DNA of 6,577 bases, from NCBI GenBank assembly GCA_002405875.1, contig DHMR01000076.1, positions 1 through 6,577 of the forward strand. Reading direction: 5' to 3'. This document shows positions 5,745 through 6,577 of this stretch, piece after piece (position 1 is the stretch's first letter; every line of letters begins with the position of its first letter). Both the position numbers and the translations under genes were made by a program. The notes beneath the pieces are model-generated. The model did no database searches. It was given only the letters and a program-made list of their open reading frames with translations, and was not told the origin of the DNA. The stretch comes from a bacterium UBA4637. GTDB taxonomy: Bacteria > Bacteroidota > Bacteroidia > Bacteroidales > Bacteroidaceae.

Positions 5745-5781
5745 GAAAGCGTGCAGGTTTCAAATACTTGCACGCTTTTTT
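5745..5781 (+). terminator. Intrinsic terminator of the small-peptide unit, possibly bidirectional
   Basis: The arms AAGCGTGCAGGT (5747-5758) and ACTTGCACGCTT (5766-5777) form a 12-bp stem with a 7-nt loop, followed by a T run to 5781. The single non-Watson-Crick pair is G-U in plus-strand RNA but C-A on the minus strand, so the rightward transcript is the better fit. It begins about 95 nt after the 39-residue ORF. It also lies just beyond the 3' end of the convergent MATE gene and may stop that transcript as well. Confidence 0.85.
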
Positions 5782-5794
5782 CTTTTATTCCTTC

Positions 5795-6577
5795 TTAGCC
5801 AAACTTGCGATGCTTCATCATCCAAGCATACACCACGACGCAAATCACCACCGAGAGCACGGAACCGAGACAGGTGGCCAAGCCCATCGGATAGAGCGTC
5901 TCGGGATAAGCCTCGGAAGCCAGATAGACCAAAGGGATTCGGGCGCAGATGATGCTCAGGAAATTGTGGGCAAAGGAGATGATGCTGTAGCCACAAGCCG
6001 TGAAGAAACCACTGAAGCAGAAATGAAGTCCTGCGAAGACGCAATCCCATACGTAGCCTCGCAAATACTCGCCACCCATCGCCACCACCTGGGCATCGTC
6101 CGAGAAGATGCGAACCGCCAAGTCGGGGATAAACTGGAGCACGATGGCTACGATGATTCCGTAGGTAGTAGTAATACCCATAGCATACCACATTGTGCGC
6201 TGGGCACGGCTCACCTGCATCGCCCCTATGTTTTGGCTGGCAATCGCCGACACCGTGGAGAGCATTGCCGAAGGAACGATAAACACCAAGCCGATGAACT
6301 TCTCTACGATTCCCACTGCCGCCGCATCATAGAGACCTCGACCATTGGCAATGACCGTAATCACGATGAAGGCTATCTGGATGAAACCATCCTGCATGGC
6401 GATAGGAAAGCCTATCTTCAAAATGCCGGATATGACATCCCTGCAAGGCTTGAAATCGTGGCGATGCACATCGAACACCTCCTTGTGCCTACGGATGGCA
6501 AATAGGGCGAAGCCTACGCTAGCCATCTGAGAGAGGGTGGTTCCCAAGGCAGCCCCCACAGGTCCCCACCCAAGATA
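5795..6577 (-). CDS. MATE-family efflux transporter (C-terminal part, truncated by window edge)
   Basis: This inner-membrane antiporter belongs to the MATE family, which exports drugs and organic cations using sodium or proton gradients. The frame is open at the right edge, so the true start lies outside. The visible 260 residues are a little over half of the usual 440-460 and cover roughly the second six-helix bundle. Recognisable features are a GWGPVGAALGTTLSQ segment at the edge, the family-typical IGFPIAMQ at visible residues 55-62, the loop GIVEKFIGLVFIVPSAML, and about six to seven hydrophobic segments ending in SVVICVVVYAWMMKHRKFG with a short basic tail. The substrate cannot be deduced. 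The gene converges on the small-peptide unit and ends 14 nt from its terminator. The GTG at 6557-6559 lies inside the conserved region and is not the start. Confidence 0.92.
   Translation of the reverse strand, partial: YLGWGPVGAALGTTLSQMASVGFALFAIRRHKEVFDVHRHDFKPCRDVISGILKIGFPIAMQDGFIQIAFIVITVIANGRGLYDAAAVGIVEKFIGLVFIVPSAMLSTVSAIASQNIGAMQVSRAQRTMWYAMGITTTYGIIVAIVLQFIPDLAVRIFSDDAQVVAMGGEYLRGYVWDCVFAGLHFCFSGFFTACGYSIISFAHNFLSIICARIPLVYLASEAYPETLYPMGLATCLGSVLSVVICVVVYAWMMKHRKFG

Noticed and set aside
5768..6505. Plus-strand open frame (245 codons) opposite the MATE gene
   Set aside because: Its translation is His- and Arg-rich without domains, it starts inside the terminator region, and the opposite frame is a clear transporter.

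Overview
The window looks like a chromosomal segment of a Bacteroidales bacterium, most likely of the Prevotella/Segatella group. Three things suggest this: three putative promoters carry the Bacteroidetes -7 element TAnnTTTG, the initiation regions are AT-rich with weak Shine-Dalgarno matches, and the main protein families match that group (a bacterial type-2 IleRS, a glutamine-dependent NadE and a DUF2027-Smr protein). The genus is an inference from remembered family features; no search was run.

Layout. Positions 1-1448 (minus) hold the N-terminal 482 codons of isoleucyl-tRNA synthetase (ileS), cut by the left window edge. Its promoter is at 1488-1519. Positions 1449-1787 have no gene. They contain that promoter, a strong intrinsic terminator for the upstream minus-strand operon (1635-1679) and a compact nested inverted repeat (1681-1755). 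Positions 1788-3788 (minus) encode glutamine-dependent NAD+ synthetase (nadE). Just upstream of it, 3843-4985 (minus) encodes a DUF2027 protein with a C-terminal Smr nuclease-like domain. The pair probably forms one operon read from a promoter at about 5029-5056.

Positions 4986-5360 form a divergent intergenic region. It carries the leftward smr promoter, three inverted repeats (two resembling FNR boxes) and a rightward promoter -7 element at 5267-5274. That promoter seems to drive a short unit of about 500 nt with two tiny ORFs: a 29-residue (or 47-residue) single-helix membrane peptide and a 39-residue amphipathic peptide ending in a Cys-Ala-Cys-Ala tail. The unit ends at an intrinsic terminator (5745-5781). 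The C-terminal 260 residues of a MATE-family multidrug/organic cation exporter converge on it from the right (5795-6577, minus, cut by the right edge).

The four large genes are housekeeping or transport functions: translation, NAD synthesis, ribosome or nucleic-acid quality control, and efflux. The least explained part is the small-peptide unit at 5160-5781, and it is the best candidate for something undescribed. The other notable point is the altered class I signature motif (GIHH instead of HIGH) in IleRS, a form linked to very high mupirocin resistance.
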